Positions 1-8,765 of a DNA stretch of 64,000 nt are shown here, in pieces. The stretch covers positions 1 through 64,000 of the forward strand of contig NZ_JAUSRE010000008.1 in assembly GCF_030811655.1 (NCBI RefSeq), given 5' to 3'. The position numbers were made by a program, and so were the translations under genes. This DNA comes from Pseudarthrobacter enclensis. Lineage in GTDB: Bacteria; Actinomycetota; Actinomycetes; Actinomycetales; Micrococcaceae. The notes under the pieces are model-generated. The model saw only the letters and a list, made by a program, of their open reading frames with translations. It had not been told where the DNA came from and did no database searches. Each line of letters opens with the position of its first letter. Within the stretch, counting starts at the first letter, position 1.

Positions 1-22
1 GGAGAGTAGGTCACCGCCGGAC
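1..22 (+). rRNA. rrf: 5S ribosomal RNA, 3' end only
   Basis: The first bases (GGAGAGTAGGTCACCGCCGGAC) match the conserved 3' tail of actinobacterial 5S rRNA, where GGGAGAGTAGG is followed by a CGCCGCC-type closing strand. A strong hairpin follows 12 bases later, as expected after an rRNA operon. Only the last fifth of the molecule is in the window and the exact 3' end is estimated. Recognition rests on memory of Micrococcaceae 5S sequences, not on an alignment. Confidence 0.82.
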
Positions 23-34
23 ACACATTAGGTC

Positions 35-63
35 GAGGCCCCAACCACACCGGTTGGGGCCTC
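35..63 (+). terminator. Terminator of the rRNA operon
   Basis: A perfect 12-bp stem (GAGGCCCCAACC pairing with GGTTGGGGCCTC) encloses the 5-base loop ACACC and is followed by a short T-containing stretch (CACATTT). It sits directly after the 5S rRNA tail, so it most likely ends the rRNA transcript. Confidence 0.85.
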
Positions 64-86
64 CCACATTTAACAACCAACCAGCA

Positions 87-230
87 GACGCGCCACCACC
101 TACGGCCCTGATCCGAGGGACGCGCCATCACTTACCGCCCTGATCCAAGGGACGCCCCACCACCTACCGCCCTGATCCAAACGGCGCCCCACCACCTACC
201 GCCCTGATCCACGGGATGCCCCACCACTTG
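87..230. repeat. 32-bp tandem repeat block (about 4.5 units)
   Basis: Four contiguous 32-bp units (87-118, 119-150, 151-182, 183-214) and a partial fifth (215-230) share the core CCACCACCTACCGCCCTGAT. Unit-to-unit differences are a few substitutions, with no spacers, so this is not a CRISPR array. Degenerate inverted copies (GATGGGGCGTCCGAC, GATGGGGCG) follow at 249-290, so transcripts could fold. The block sits between the rRNA terminator and the pxp promoter and codes for no convincing protein. Confidence 0.85.
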
Positions 231-305
231 GGGAGAGGCGGCGGGAGATGATGGGGCGTCCGACGGGAAGCGGCAGAATGTGATGGGGCGTTGTAAAAGG
301 GCTGC

Positions 306-324
306 CAGATTGTTGAACAATCTG
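306..324. promoter_or_regulatory. Operator palindrome and promoter of pxpA
   Basis: CAGATTGTTGAACAATCTG is a perfect 19-bp palindrome centred on G315. FCD-type GntR regulators usually bind short palindromes of this form. The core TTGTT-G-AACAA recurs at 5349-5359, ahead of the DUF969 gene in the same cluster, which ties both to the GntR regulator at 4639-5355. A plausible promoter overlaps it: -35 TTGAAC (313-318), 17-base spacer, -10 CATTCT (336-341). Binding would then block transcription. The palindrome is seen directly; the regulator assignment is inference. Confidence 0.72.
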
Positions 325-373
325 AATTTTTAGGGCATTCTTGGATGAACAGCAATTCGAGACGGAGATCACA

Positions 374-1132
374 ATGCCCACCATCGACCTGAACAGTGAC
401 GTCGGCGAGTCCTTTGGGAACTGGTCCTTCGGTGATGACGCCGCCATTTTCGAGAGTGTTTCCAGTGCCAACGTAGCCTGCGGCTTCCACGCCGGGGATC
501 CCGTGGGCATCATGGCCACGTGCCAGGCGGCTGTGAAGGCCGGCGTTACCGTCGGCGCCCACCCCGGCTACCGGGACCTGGCAGGCTTCGGCCGCCGGTT
601 TGTGGACATGACGCCCGCGGAACTGACAGCTGACGTCGTCTACCAGATCGGCGCCGTCCAGGCCGTGGCCCTCGCGGCGGGAACCGCCGTCCGCTACGTC
701 AAGCCCCACGGCGCCCTCTACAACACCATCGTGAACCACCCCAAGCAGGCCGGCGCCGTCGTGGCCGCCATCCTCGCCGTGGACCCCACCCTGCCCCTCA
801 TGGTCCTTCCCAACTCCGAGATCCAGCGGCAGGCGGATGCCGCGGGGCTCCGCACCGTGGCTGAAGCCTTCGCCGATCGCGCCTACAACCCGGACGGGAC
901 GCTGGTCTCCCGCCGCGAACCCGGCGCCGTGCTGCACGAGGTGCGTGACGTCGTCGAACACGTCCTGCGCCTGGCGGGGGACGGCGTGGTCCGCGCCATC
1001 GACGGATCGCTGGTGTCCGTCAAAGCGGAAAGCATCTGCCTGCACGGTGACACCCCCGGCGCAGTAGCGATGGCCGCCGCCGTCCGCGCCGCCCTGGTGG
1101 ACGCCGGCATCCAGATCCAAAGCTTCGCCTAA
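374..1132 (+). CDS. pxpA: 5-oxoprolinase subunit A (LamB/YcsF family)
   Basis: This 252-residue protein is a LamB/YcsF family member, the A subunit of the ATP-dependent PxpABC 5-oxoprolinase that opens pyroglutamate to glutamate in the cytoplasm. The family signature [11 protein letters not shown] opens the protein, followed by [11 protein letters not shown] (about residues 36-46), [15 protein letters not shown] and [10 protein letters not shown]. The ATG at 374 is chosen because GGAG lies 7 bases upstream and the protein then starts right at the conserved N-terminus; an in-frame TTG at 341 would add 11 unconserved residues. Two bases separate its stop from the pxpBC start, so the genes are probably translated together. 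Confidence 0.95.
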   Translation: MPTIDLNSDVGESFGNWSFGDDAAIFESVSSANVACGFHAGDPVGIMATCQAAVKAGVTVGAHPGYRDLAGFGRRFVDMTPAELTADVVYQIGAVQAVALAAGTAVRYVKPHGALYNTIVNHPKQAGAVVAAILAVDPTLPLMVLPNSEIQRQADAAGLRTVAEAFADRAYNPDGTLVSRREPGAVLHEVRDVVEHVLRLAGDGVVRAIDGSLVSVKAESICLHGDTPGAVAMAAAVRAALVDAGIQIQSFA

Positions 1133-1134
1133 CC

Positions 1135-2796
1135 ATGACCACCACGCAGCAGCAGTCGGCCAACCACGGCCCCCACACGGAACTGACAGGCATCCGTCCT
1201 GCAGGAGACCGTGCCATCCTGGTGGAGCTTCCGTCCCTGGACGCCGTCCTCAGCCTCCAGGCCCAGCTCACCGCCCACCCGCAGCCGGGCCAGGTTGATG
1301 TCATCGCAGCCGCCACCACCGTCCTCATTACTGCCGATTCAGCCGACTCGGTCCGTGCCCTGACGGCTTATGTGAGCACCCTGGACCTGGAGGCTCCCGC
1401 GGACACCGAGAGCGCGCTGGTCACCATCGAGGTGGTGTACGACGGCGAGGACCTGGACGAGGTGGCAGAACTCACCGGCCTGGGCCGGGAGGGAGTGGTG
1501 GCCGCCCATACGGGCCAGTTGTGGACCGCGGCCTTTGCCGGCTTCGCCCCGGGCTTCGCCTACCTCACGGGTGAAAACCCCAGCCTGGAGGTCCCGCGGC
1601 GGCGTTCACCCCGGACAGCCGTCCCCGCCGGAGCCGTGGCCCTGGGGGGCGCCTACTCGGCGGTCTACCCGCGGCAGTCGCCCGGTGGTTGGCAGCTGAT
1701 CGGCCGCACCGGCGCGGTCATGTGGGACCTCAGCCGGGAGAACCCCGCGCTGGTCCGCCCCGGGGATACCGTCCGTTTCACTGCCGTCCGCGAACAGGCC
1801 ACCGTACTGCCCAAGGCCTCCCCCGGCCACAGCACAGGGACGGGCCAGGCCGCCGAGGGCCTTGCCGTCCGCAAACCCGGACTGCAAGCCACCGTGCAGG
1901 ACCTGGGCCGCCCCGGCTTCGCGTCGCTCGGCGTCAGCAGCGCCGGCGCCATGGACCGCGGGGCACTGCGCCGCGCCAACCGCCTGGTGGGCAATGCTGA
2001 AGGAGCCGCAGCCGTCGAACTCCTCTTCGGCGGCCTGGAGCTCGAGGCCCTCTCCGACCAGGTCCTCGCGGTCACCGGAGCGGACGTTCCGCTGGAGATC
2101 ACGCCTCCGGCGCAGGAAACAGGAAGGGGTACGACGGCGGTGCGGCACCCTGGGTGCGGTGCCCCCTTCGCGCTGCTGGCAGGGGAGAAGCTGACGGTGG
2201 GCAACGCCACGGCCGGGCTTCGTTCCTACATCGGGGTCCGCGGCGGGATCGGCGGGTCCGAGGCGCTTGGCAGCCGGTCCACGGACACCATGTCAGGGGT
2301 TGGCCCGGAACCGCTCAAGCAAGGCACCATCCTCCCCGTGCTCACCCCGAAGCCGGGAAGCTCCGTGGGCCATCCCGAGGCATCACCCCTCCCGGACCAT
2401 CCGGGGGCCACCGTGCTGCGCGTGGTCCCCGGACCCCGGCAGGACTGGTTCAGCACCGAAACACTGCAGGACTTCCTGGCCCGGGAATGGACCGTCACAC
2501 CGCAGTCCAACCGGATCGGATTGCGCCTCAAGGGCCACGCCCTCACCCGCAACCGGGACGGCGAACTGGCCAGCGAAGGAACCGTTCGCGGTGCCGTGCA
2601 GGTGCCGCCGGAAGGCCAGCCCGTACTCTTCCTCTCTGACCACCCGGTGACCGGCGGGTATCCGGTGATTGCCGTCGTCGTCCACGCCGACCTGGACAAA
2701 GCCGCCCAGCTTCCCCCGGGCGCCTCCGTGCGGTTCGCCGCCGCGGAAACCGCCGCAGCACTGCCAGAAACACTTAAGGAAACCTCCCATGCGTAA
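1135..2796 (+). CDS. pxpBC: 5-oxoprolinase subunits B and C, fused (KipI-KipA type)
   Basis: One 553-residue chain carries both remaining 5-oxoprolinase subunits, which are separate genes in Bacillus subtilis and Escherichia coli. Residues about 17-225 are the PxpB/KipI/allophanate hydrolase subunit 1 domain ([53 protein letters not shown]). Residues about 240-550 are the PxpC/KipA/subunit 2 domain ([35 protein letters not shown]). A variable linker joins them near residue 225. The same two domains occur in urea amidolyase, which makes the neighbouring biotin carboxylase notable. Its 3' end overlaps the next gene by 8 bases. Confidence 0.93.
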   Translation: MTTTQQQSANHGPHTELTGIRPAGDRAILVELPSLDAVLSLQAQLTAHPQPGQVDVIAAATTVLITADSADSVRALTAYVSTLDLEAPADTESALVTIEVVYDGEDLDEVAELTGLGREGVVAAHTGQLWTAAFAGFAPGFAYLTGENPSLEVPRRRSPRTAVPAGAVALGGAYSAVYPRQSPGGWQLIGRTGAVMWDLSRENPALVRPGDTVRFTAVREQATVLPKASPGHSTGTGQAAEGLAVRKPGLQATVQDLGRPGFASLGVSSAGAMDRGALRRANRLVGNAEGAAAVELLFGGLELEALSDQVLAVTGADVPLEITPPAQETGRGTTAVRHPGCGAPFALLAGEKLTVGNATAGLRSYIGVRGGIGGSEALGSRSTDTMSGVGPEPLKQGTILPVLTPKPGSSVGHPEASPLPDHPGATVLRVVPGPRQDWFSTETLQDFLAREWTVTPQSNRIGLRLKGHALTRNRDGELASEGTVRGAVQVPPEGQPVLFLSDHPVTGGYPVIAVVVHADLDKAAQLPPGASVRFAAAETAAALPETLKETSHA

Positions 2797-4555
2797 AGTC
2801 CTCATTGCCAACCGCGGCGAGATTGCCGTCCGCATCGCCCGGGCCTGCGACGATGCAGGCCTGGAAAGCGTTGCCGTCTATGCCGACCCCGACGCCGACG
2901 CCCTGCACGTTTCCGCCGCCACCGAGGCCTACTCGCTGGCTGGCTCCAGGCCCCAGGAAACCTACCTGGACATCGACAAGATCCTCGCTGTCGCAGCCAA
3001 AAGCGGCGCCGACGCCGTCCACCCCGGCTACGGCTTCCTGTCCGAGAACGCCGGCTTCGCGCAGGCTGTCCTCGACGCCGGCCTGACGTGGATCGGACCC
3101 TCCCCGGAAACCATCCGGCTCCTCGGCGACAAGGTCAGCGCCCGCGAGGTGGCCGTCCGTGCCGGGGCTCCGCTGGCCCCGGGCAGCGACGGGCCCGTGG
3201 CCAGCGCCGCAGAGGTCCGCGCCTTCGCCGAGCAGGTGGGCCTGCCCGTGGCCATCAAGGCTGCCTTCGGCGGTGGCGGCCGCGGCCTGAAGGTAGTCCG
3301 GAACCTCGCCGACATCGAGGAAAGCTTCGACTCCGCCGTCCGCGAATCCCTGGCCGCCTTTGGCCGCAGCGAGTGCTACGTGGAGAAGTTCCTGGACCGG
3401 CCCCGGCACGTGGAGGCCCAGGTCATCGCGGACACGCACGGCAACGTGGTGGTGGTGGGCACCCGTGACTGCTCGCTGCAGCGCCGCCACCAGAAACTCG
3501 TTGAGGAGGCGCCCGCCCCGTTCCTCAGCCCCGAACAACGCGCGGAAATCCATGCTTCGGCCAAGGCCATCTGCCGTGAAGCCGGATACGTGGGCGCCGG
3601 CACCGTGGAGTACCTGCTGGACGGCAGCGGTTTCCTGAGCTTCCTGGAGGTCAACACGCGCCTGCAGGTGGAGCACCCCATCACCGAGGAGACGTCCGGC
3701 GTGGACCTGGTGGCCGCCCAGCTGGCCATCGCGGCGGGGGAGAAGCTGCCCATCCTGGAGGACCCGGAACCGCGCGGGCACGCCTTCGAGTTCCGCATCA
3801 ACGCCGAGGATCCGGGCCGCGGCTTCCTGCCGTCCCCGGGCACTGTGGAGTCCTTCGAGGTGCCCACCGGGCCCGGGATCCGCCTTGACACCGGCGTGCG
3901 CGCGGGATCCGTGGTTCCCGGACAGTTCGACTCCCTCCTGGCCAAGCTCGTGGTCACCGGCGCCGACCGGCAGCAGGCCCTGCGCCGTGCCCGCCGCGCC
4001 CTGCGCGATTTGCGCATCGGCGGGTTGGCCACCGTTTTGCCGTTCCACCGCGCCGTGGTGGAGGCTCCGGACTTCATTGGCGCGGACGGTCTGGACATCT
4101 ACACCACCTGGATCGAAAACGAGTTCACCACGGCCCTCGACGCCGACCCCGCGTTCAGCCCCGCCGCGCCGGAGGAACCCCGCCGGACCATCGGGATCGA
4201 GGTGGACGGCAAGCGGATGGAGCTGGGACTTCCCAAGGCGCTGCTGGATTCGCTGCTCGACGGCGGCGGCCGGCGCAGTGCAGGCGGCAGGGATGGTGGG
4301 GACGGAGCTGACAATCACGCGGAGACCCAGGCGGAGAAGAACGACGGCGACCTGCTGGCCAGCATGGCCGGCACCGTGGTGAAGTGGCTGGCGCAGCCCG
4401 GGGCAACGGTCGAGGAGGGCGAAACGGTGCTGGTGCTCGAAGCCATGAAGATGGAGACAGCCGTCGCCGCCCACCGTACGGGGACCCTGGGCGAGCAGTT
4501 CGCTGCTGCAGGGGACCCGGTCGCGCCAGGCCAGGTGCTCGCCAATATCGAGTGA
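2789..4555 (+). CDS. Biotin carboxylase-BCCP fusion protein
   Basis: This 588-residue protein joins a complete biotin carboxylase (residues about 1-445) to a C-terminal biotin carrier domain (about 515-588). Visible motifs are [15 protein letters not shown], the ATP-grasp glycine loop [29 protein letters not shown] and [15 protein letters not shown]. The biotin attachment motif EAMKMET places the modified lysine near K554. It would charge its own biotin with CO2 using ATP. No carboxyltransferase gene is in the window, so the acceptor is unknown; it could borrow a partner from elsewhere or serve the oxoproline pathway. The ATG at 2789 overlaps pxpBC by 8 bases (ATGCGTAA), indicating translational coupling. 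Confidence 0.9.
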   Translation: MRKVLIANRGEIAVRIARACDDAGLESVAVYADPDADALHVSAATEAYSLAGSRPQETYLDIDKILAVAAKSGADAVHPGYGFLSENAGFAQAVLDAGLTWIGPSPETIRLLGDKVSAREVAVRAGAPLAPGSDGPVASAAEVRAFAEQVGLPVAIKAAFGGGGRGLKVVRNLADIEESFDSAVRESLAAFGRSECYVEKFLDRPRHVEAQVIADTHGNVVVVGTRDCSLQRRHQKLVEEAPAPFLSPEQRAEIHASAKAICREAGYVGAGTVEYLLDGSGFLSFLEVNTRLQVEHPITEETSGVDLVAAQLAIAAGEKLPILEDPEPRGHAFEFRINAEDPGRGFLPSPGTVESFEVPTGPGIRLDTGVRAGSVVPGQFDSLLAKLVVTGADRQQALRRARRALRDLRIGGLATVLPFHRAVVEAPDFIGADGLDIYTTWIENEFTTALDADPAFSPAAPEEPRRTIGIEVDGKRMELGLPKALLDSLLDGGGRRSAGGRDGGDGADNHAETQAEKNDGDLLASMAGTVVKWLAQPGATVEEGETVLVLEAMKMETAVAAHRTGTLGEQFAAAGDPVAPGQVLANIE

Positions 4556-4638
4556 GGCCGGGGGCGGATGACAGGGAGTCGGGCCCCGGGCAGGGGCAGT
4601 AAACCTTTGGTGCAGTTCCGGGCCGATATCGTGGTGCC

Positions 4639-5355
4639 ATGACGTTTGACGAGGTACTGGCCGATCTGCAGGCCCAGGCCAGGACCACAAAGCACGCCGA
4701 AACCGGTCTCTGGGTGGCTGCCCAACTGCGCAGCCGCATCGCGGCCGGCCAGCTCAAGCCCGGCTCCAAGCTCGCGGAGGAAGCCCTGCGCGAGGCCCTT
4801 GGCGTGTCCCGCAATACCCTGCGGGAGGCCTTCACCGCTCTCCACGCCGAGCACATCGTCACCCGCATCCCCAACCGGGGCGTGTTCGTGGCGCACCCCA
4901 CGGCGGACGACATCCGCGAGATCTATCGCGTCCGCCGGTTCCTGGAACCCGCAGCGGTGCTGTGGTCCGGCCAGGCCTCCATGGAGGCGCTGGCGGGCAT
5001 CATCAAGGCCGCCCGGGCCGCGGCCGCGGCGGGCGACATCCCGGGGATGGCCAGCGCCAACCAGGATTTCCACCGTGCCATCGTGGACCGCGCCGGCAGC
5101 GAGCGGCTCAACAGCCTCATGGACCAGGTCCTGGCGGAGATGCGCCTGGTGTTCCACTCCATGGCCGCCAACCCGGCCTTCCACGAGCCCTACGTGGAGG
5201 ACAACGCCAAGATCGTGGAACTCCTGGAGGAAGGGCAGCTGGCCGCGGCAGCGGACTTCCTGGCCGCCTACCTGGACCGCGCGGAAGCCCAGCTGCTGGA
5301 CGCCGTCGGCCGCCAGGGCAAACCTCCGGGAAAAAGGGGGTTGCAGGATTGTTGA
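4639..5355 (+). CDS. GntR-family regulator, FCD (FadR) subfamily
   Basis: A 238-residue regulator with an N-terminal winged helix-turn-helix (about residues 25-85; LRSRIAAGQLKPGSKLAEEALREALGVSRNTLREAFTAL) and a C-terminal all-helical FCD ligand domain (about 95-225) with the usual metal-site histidines (NQDFHRAIV; LVFH). It lies inside the oxoproline cluster, so 5-oxoproline or a related metabolite is the likely effector. Matching TTGTT-G-AACAA palindromes lie before pxpA and at this gene's own 3' end, ahead of DUF969. No clear ribosome site precedes the ATG, so the transcript may be nearly leaderless. The role is inferred from context. Confidence 0.88.
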   Translation: MTFDEVLADLQAQARTTKHAETGLWVAAQLRSRIAAGQLKPGSKLAEEALREALGVSRNTLREAFTALHAEHIVTRIPNRGVFVAHPTADDIREIYRVRRFLEPAAVLWSGQASMEALAGIIKAARAAAAAGDIPGMASANQDFHRAIVDRAGSERLNSLMDQVLAEMRLVFHSMAANPAFHEPYVEDNAKIVELLEEGQLAAAADFLAAYLDRAEAQLLDAVGRQGKPPGKRGLQDC

Positions 5356-5370
5356 ACAAAAAGCTATGCT
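5341..5370 (+). promoter_or_regulatory. Promoter and operator for the DUF969-DUF979-DUF2891 genes
   Basis: A -35 element TTGCAG (5341-5346) and -10 element TATGCT (5365-5370) are separated by 18 bases. The palindrome TTGTT-G-AACAA (5349-5359) fills the spacer and overlaps the stop codon of the GntR gene. It matches the core of the larger palindrome before pxpA. A bound regulator would occlude RNA polymerase. A leader of about 150 bases follows before the DUF969 start. Confidence 0.66.
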
Positions 5371-5527
5371 TTAGATCACACCGTTGTTCTGCAGCTCACT
5401 TAATCCTGCAGCGCCAACGTGACGGGGCTCCCGCCCCTCGGCGCAGCCCCACCCCGTAAAACGAGGCATCCACGCGCCGGCCCCCACTTTCGCAGACCCT
5501 CCACGGGTCCCCTGGGAAGGGATAATC

Positions 5528-6241
5528 ATGCTTGTACTCATCGGGGTGCTGCTGGTGATCGTTGGCTTCGCCATCCGCCTGAACCCCCTGATCGTCGTCA
5601 CCGTCGCCGGCATCGTCACCGCACTGCTCGGCGGCATGAACCCCGCGCAGATCCTGGATGCATTCGGCACCGGCTTCGCCAGCAGCCGCTCGGTCACCAT
5701 CTTCGTTGCCGTGCTCCCGGTGGTGGGCATCATTGAGTTCTTCGGTCTGCAGGAGCAGGCCAAGATCCTCATCGGCCGGCTCGCCAAGCTCACCGCAGGC
5801 CGCGTCCTGATCGGTTACCTGGCCGTCCGCCAGATCACCGCCGCCGTGGGCCTGAACAGCATCGGCGGCCACGCCCAGACGGTCCGCCCGCTGGTGTTCC
5901 CCATGGCCGAGGGCGCAGCGCTGCGCCGTTACGGCCACGTGCCGGAGAAGATCAGCGAGAAGATCAAGGGCCACTCGGCCGCTGCGGACAACGTAGGCGT
6001 GTTCTTCGGCGAAGACGTGTTCGTGGCCGTCGGCTCCATCCTGCTGATCACCACGTTCGTGGACACCACCTACCACCTGCACCTGGAACCGCTCCAGCTG
6101 GCCCTCTGGGCCATCCCCACGGCCATCGCGGCGTTCCTCATCCACGGCTTCCGGCTCCTGCGCCTGGACAAGCAGCTGGACAAGGAATACCGCGAATACG
6201 AGCTCACCGCCCAGAAGGAAGCTGCAGGAGAAGCCAAATGA
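5528..6241 (+). CDS. DUF969 family membrane protein (putative 5-oxoproline permease subunit)
   Basis: A 237-residue inner membrane protein of the DUF969 family with about five or six hydrophobic segments. The conserved stretch around RQITAAVGLNSIGGHAQTVRPLVFPMAEGAA and HSAAADNVGVFFGEDVF (about residues 102-165) is typical of the family. DUF969 and DUF979 genes are almost always adjacent and are commonly linked to pxpABC, from which a two-component oxoproline permease has been proposed; transport itself is not shown here. The start has a strong ribosome site (GGAAGGGA). It overlaps the DUF979 gene by 4 bases (ATGA). Confidence 0.88.
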   Translation: MLVLIGVLLVIVGFAIRLNPLIVVTVAGIVTALLGGMNPAQILDAFGTGFASSRSVTIFVAVLPVVGIIEFFGLQEQAKILIGRLAKLTAGRVLIGYLAVRQITAAVGLNSIGGHAQTVRPLVFPMAEGAALRRYGHVPEKISEKIKGHSAAADNVGVFFGEDVFVAVGSILLITTFVDTTYHLHLEPLQLALWAIPTAIAAFLIHGFRLLRLDKQLDKEYREYELTAQKEAAGEAK

Positions 6242-7209
6242 TCAACGTTGAAGCCGTCTACTGGCTGATCGGCATTTTGTTCGTCGCCTGGGCGTCACTG
6301 ATTGCCGCCGACACCAACCACCCCCGCCGCTGGGGCAGCTCCGCCTTCTGGGGCCTGCTGGGCCTGTGTTTCTTCTACAGCAGCTGGGTCCAGGCGGGCA
6401 CCGCGCCGGGCTGGATCCTGGGCGTGGCTGTCCTCATCCTTGTGGTGCTGGCCTCCACCGGCCTGCTGGGCCACGGGAAGCACCGGTCCTCCACCGGGCC
6501 CGAGCGGGAGTCCTACGCCAAGCGGTTCGGAAACAAGCTCTTCATCCCGGCCCTGACCCTGCCGCTGGTCACCGTGATCCTGGTGCTCGCCGCCCCCGTG
6601 CTGAACATCGGTGGCACCCCGCTGCTCGATCCCAAGAACACCACGCTGGTAGCCCTGGCCATTGGCGCCGTGGCCGCCGTCGTCGTCGCCCTCCTGATCC
6701 TCAAGCCCAAGAACCCGGCGACGCCCATTTTCGAAAGCCGCCGCATCCTCGAGTCCATCGGCTGGGCCGCGCTGCTGCCGCAGATGCTCACCACCCTGGG
6801 CATCCTCTTCACCAAGGCCGGCGTGGGCACCGCAGTGGGCAACCTGGCCTCCGGGCTGCTGCCCAAGGGCTCGCTGATCGCGGGTGTGCTGGTCTACTGC
6901 ATCGGCATGTTCCTCTTCACGGTGCTGATGGGCAACGGCTTCGCCGCCTTCCCCATCATGACCGCGGCCATCGGCTGGCCCGTGCTGGTGCAGACCTTCC
7001 ACGGCGATCCCGCCATCGTGTTTGCCATCGGCATGCTGGCCGGTTTCTGCGGCACGCTCTGCACCCCCATGGCCGCCAACTTCAACCTGGTGCCGTCCGC
7101 GCTGCTGGAAATGAAGAACAAGTACGGCGTCATCACGGCGCAGGTGGGCACGGCCATCCCGCTGCTGGCGGTCAACATCGCACTGATGTACTTCCTGGCC
7201 TTCCACTAA
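6238..7209 (+). CDS. DUF979 family membrane protein (putative 5-oxoproline permease subunit)
   Basis: A 323-residue polytopic membrane protein with nine or so hydrophobic segments, of the DUF979 family. Recognisable features include the tryptophan-rich N-terminus (VYWLIGILFVAWASL), an internal TFHGDPAIVFAIGMLAGFCGTLCTPMAANFN block near residues 255-285 and a C-terminal LLAVNIALMYFLAF helix. The start codon overlaps the DUF969 stop (ATGA). The two proteins probably form one carrier; the substrate is inferred from the pxp neighbours. Confidence 0.87.
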   Translation: MINVEAVYWLIGILFVAWASLIAADTNHPRRWGSSAFWGLLGLCFFYSSWVQAGTAPGWILGVAVLILVVLASTGLLGHGKHRSSTGPERESYAKRFGNKLFIPALTLPLVTVILVLAAPVLNIGGTPLLDPKNTTLVALAIGAVAAVVVALLILKPKNPATPIFESRRILESIGWAALLPQMLTTLGILFTKAGVGTAVGNLASGLLPKGSLIAGVLVYCIGMFLFTVLMGNGFAAFPIMTAAIGWPVLVQTFHGDPAIVFAIGMLAGFCGTLCTPMAANFNLVPSALLEMKNKYGVITAQVGTAIPLLAVNIALMYFLAFH

Positions 7210-7231
7210 CCCTTCCCTGCAAAGGAGCAGC

Positions 7232-8329
7232 ATGGACAACGACCTCCGCGCACAGGCGGCCCGGGACTACGCAGCCGTGGTGCTGGGCAACCTTTCCGAG
7301 CCCTTCCCGCACTCGGCACACCACACCCAGGTGTCCGCCGACGACAGGCCCACCCCGGAACAGATCCACCCCGCCTTCTACACCTCCTTCGACTGGCACT
7401 CCTGCGTGCACATGCACTGGCTGGGGGCCAGCCTGCTGGGTGGCACACCCGGGTCGCCCCTTGGCGGGGCTGCTGGGAAAGGGGCGTCCGACGGCGGCAC
7501 GGCAGCCTGGGTGGACGCCCCCACCGAGGCGGCGCTCCGGGAAGCGGTGGGCGCCAACCTCACACCGGCCAAGCTGGCGGTGGAGCGGGACTACCTGCTG
7601 GCCAACCCGTCCTGGGAGCGGCCCTACGGCTGGGCCTGGCTGATGCGGCTGGCCGCCACGTGTGCCGCCTCCTCCGATGCACAGCTCCGTGAATGGGGCA
7701 CTGCGCTGGATCCGCTGGTGGACGCCGTGGCGGAGCTCAGCGTGGCGTGGATGGCCAAGGCCCAGTACCCGGTGCGGCACGGGCTGCACACCAACGCCGC
7801 GTTCGGCGTCGGCTACATGCTGGATGCCTTCCGGTCACTGGGACGGGCTGATGCTGCCGCGGCGTGCGAGGAAGCAGCCCGCACCTGGTTCGGGAACGAC
7901 CGCGCCTGGCCGGGTGACTGGGAGCTCAGCGGCCAGGACTTCCTTTCCGCCGGGCTGAGCGAGGCGGACCTGATGCGCCGCGTGCTGTCCGCCGACGAGT
8001 TCGCCGACTGGTTCGCCGGGTTCCTGCCGGAGCTTTCCGTGGAGTCGCGGATCCTGCAGCCGGTGAGTGTGACGGATGAGACCGACGGCTACCTGGTGCA
8101 CCTTCACGGCCTGAACCTGACCCGCGCGGGACAGGTGGCACGGATCATCGCCGCGCTTCGCCAGTCCGCCAAGCCCGAGGCGTCCGCCGCCGCCGCAGTG
8201 CTCGGCGAGGCACTGGATCCGCTGCTCAAGGCCGGGCTCCGCGGGCTGGAAAGCGGCGACTTCATGTCAACGCACTGGCTGGCCAGCTTTGCGTGGGACG
8301 CGCTGGGATCCGTGACGGCGCTGGACTGA
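7232..8329 (+). CDS. DUF2891 family protein
   Basis: A 365-residue soluble protein of the DUF2891 family, starting at an ATG with the ribosome site AAAGGAG 7 bases upstream. The family hallmark IHPAFYTSFDWHSCVHMHW is at about residues 45-64. Other conserved tryptophan and histidine positions include WERPYGWAWLMRLA, YPVRHGLHTNAAFG and THWLASFAWDAL, suggesting an alpha/alpha-barrel like those of some glycosidases. The biochemical role is unknown. It is the last gene of the oxoproline cluster, 22 bases after DUF979, and a strong terminator follows. Confidence 0.88.
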   Translation: MDNDLRAQAARDYAAVVLGNLSEPFPHSAHHTQVSADDRPTPEQIHPAFYTSFDWHSCVHMHWLGASLLGGTPGSPLGGAAGKGASDGGTAAWVDAPTEAALREAVGANLTPAKLAVERDYLLANPSWERPYGWAWLMRLAATCAASSDAQLREWGTALDPLVDAVAELSVAWMAKAQYPVRHGLHTNAAFGVGYMLDAFRSLGRADAAAACEEAARTWFGNDRAWPGDWELSGQDFLSAGLSEADLMRRVLSADEFADWFAGFLPELSVESRILQPVSVTDETDGYLVHLHGLNLTRAGQVARIIAALRQSAKPEASAAAAVLGEALDPLLKAGLRGLESGDFMSTHWLASFAWDALGSVTALD

Positions 8330-8378
8330 CCTTCCAGCAGTGCGCGGCATGAACCAGTCACACTCGGTTTGAACGGAC

Positions 8379-8406
8379 GCGGCGGTGCCCATCTGGGCAC
8401 CGCCGC
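8379..8406 (+). terminator. Rho-independent terminator after the DUF2891 gene
   Basis: A perfect 12-bp stem (GCGGCGGTGCCC with GGGCACCGCCGC) around the loop ATCT is followed by GTTAGTCTTTTCCC. It closes the oxoproline cluster 49 bases after the DUF2891 stop. Confidence 0.85.
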
Positions 8407-8501
8407 GTTAGTCTTTTCCCACCACGCCCGGTGCGTGACCTGGGAGCAGCGGGCAGGGTCGTAATGAGCTGACCGTCCGCCCGCGAGCCCCGAGGAAGCC
8501 C

Positions 8502-8765
8502 ATGCGCCAGCACGCCAGCACCTGCCCGTCAGACCCTGCAACGGCAGGGCAAACCGCCACGCTCAAGCCCAGGAGGAAACGGACCAGGCATCCACGGCTC
8601 GCCGTGGGGGACAGGGTCCGCTTTGCCGAGGGAACCGTGTCCGGAACGGGGGTGGTGGATGCCGTGACGTCCGACTACTCCGTCATTTGGGTGTGGACGG
8701 ACGAAGGCCAGGGCCGGCGCATGTTCCTGCAGGGCTACGGAAGCATCGTCACCGCGATGGCTTAG
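8502..8765 (+). CDS. Small basic protein of unknown function
   Basis: An 87-residue protein with a disordered, arginine/lysine-rich N-terminus (about residues 20-30) and a compact C-terminal part (GDRVRFAEGTVSGTGVVDAVTSDYSVIWVWTDEGQGRRMFLQGYGSIVTAM) that resembles a small beta-barrel of SH3/KOW type. That likeness is only from the pattern of glycine turns and beta strands. GAGGAA lies 5 bases before the ATG. It stands alone after a terminator and ends 4 bases into the convergent membrane gene. No function can be assigned. Confidence 0.65.
   Translation: MRQHASTCPSDPATAGQTATLKPRRKRTRHPRLAVGDRVRFAEGTVSGTGVVDAVTSDYSVIWVWTDEGQGRRMFLQGYGSIVTAMA

Noticed and set aside
87..230. Possible CRISPR array
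   Set aside because: The 32-bp units are contiguous with no unique spacers, so it is a tandem repeat.
2774..4690. 638-codon open frame opposite the biotin carboxylase fusion
   Set aside because: Antisense shadow; the plus-strand frame has all catalytic motifs.
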